Source of the DNA: Euwallacea fornicatus
Lineage: Eukaryota > Arthropoda > Insecta > Coleoptera > Curculionidae
NCBI RefSeq assembly: GCF_040115645.1
Contig: NC_089548.1
Coordinates: forward strand, 1,302,001-1,366,000
Direction: 5' to 3'
DNA: 64,000 nt
Of this stretch, positions 63,545-64,000 are shown piece by piece. Under the pieces are notes generated by a model. That model was not told where the DNA came from. It saw only the letters and a list, made by a program, of their open reading frames with translations, and made no database searches. The translations under genes were made by a program, and so were the position numbers. How positions within the stretch are numbered: the stretch's first letter is position 1; the number at the start of each line of letters is the position of its first letter.

Positions 63545-64000
63545 GTAAGTGAAAATACATTTAAATCAAAATTTGATCTAAAAAATTGAACATATATCAT
63601 ACGTTTCCCCTACAGGCATCATAAATTATGATTCCTCTAAAAGGTTTTCTGCTCTTTTATGAAAATTTATTGTCGTGTCTTCGTACAAGCAAGGCAGCTC
63701 CTCACTGACGCTACTGGAATATATAAATCTTGGGGTTTAAACATAAATTGTCCCCCAAAGAACAGTTGTAGGCAGATGTAATACAGTGGAGGTTTCGGGT
63801 GATTTATTTTCCAATGGTGAGGTGTGTAATTATAGCTGCTTACGCTATTTTGATATGTCACTCTTGGCATGGTAATTTAAAGCCTTCACTTACGCATTTT
63901 CCAGACTCTTTTCACCACTTAAACTTTATTTCCAAACAGTTTCAGAACGTATATAATAAGTCGAGATGATCCTGCCCTAATTAATGGCGTATAGAATGTT
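63545..64000 (+). other. Start of the next intron
   Basis: Begins GTAAGT. No further exon is seen before the window ends. The 67-codon minus-strand frame at 63667-63870 has no recognisable domain. Confidence 0.6.

Overview
This window reads as AT-rich animal nuclear DNA, most likely from an insect. I base this on split genes with GT-AG introns, very long introns, and a dense load of decayed piggyBac-like, mariner-like and Tc1/mariner-type elements with ends such as TA|CAGGGTG. There are no bacterial-style operons, no rRNA, no CRISPR array and no tRNA that I can support. Species and order cannot be settled from the sequence alone.

Protein-coding content is sparse. Bases 2-178 hold an open frame that enters from the left edge and ends at TGA. 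It is GC-rich at third codon positions (36 of 58 codons), unlike its surroundings, and looks like the 3' coding end of an upstream plus-strand gene of unknown family. The main gene is also on the plus strand and spans at least 3596-63544. Its start-codon exon (3596-3853, ATG at 3685) follows an acceptor. A 61-base exon lies at 49928-49988 and a 72-base exon at 63473-63544. All junctions are GT-AG and the reading phases join exactly (1 then 2), giving residues 1-101 of a multi-pass membrane protein that continues beyond the window. Its pattern resembles the TMEM72 family as I remember it. The introns are about 46.1 kb and 13.5 kb. Three very short upstream ORFs precede the main ATG.

The rest is intronic DNA carrying layered transposons. 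(1) 5136-7670: a Tc1/mariner-type element with about 260-bp inverted ends and a broken transposase, interrupted by a probable solo LTR (6341-6908). (2) 20155-24329: a piggyBac-like element flanked by TTAA, with 16-bp ends and a decayed transposase. Inside it sit a 1.4-kb palindromic element (20250-21628, itself with an inner pair of ends) and a 617-bp mariner-type deletion derivative (23004-23620). (3) 24.7-26.5 kb: an old degenerate repeat array with inverted units downstream, followed by clean 38-bp and 80-bp tandem repeats. (4) Palindromic MITE-like elements at 30.3, 32.9, 44.6 and 45.9 kb. (5) A family with ends CGAGGTCGGTTAAATTG near 32.6, 42.0-42.9 and 58.7 kb. (6) A mariner DD34D transposase pseudogene on the minus strand at 58980-60021. 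A 117-nt near-perfect hairpin at 29724-29840 is the best candidate for a small-RNA precursor, though it could be a MITE remnant.

I found no previously undescribed multi-gene system. The most useful results are the stitched gene, the nested transposons and the unexplained repeat array. Most other open frames are AT- or T-rich chance frames or shadows of transposon remnants.
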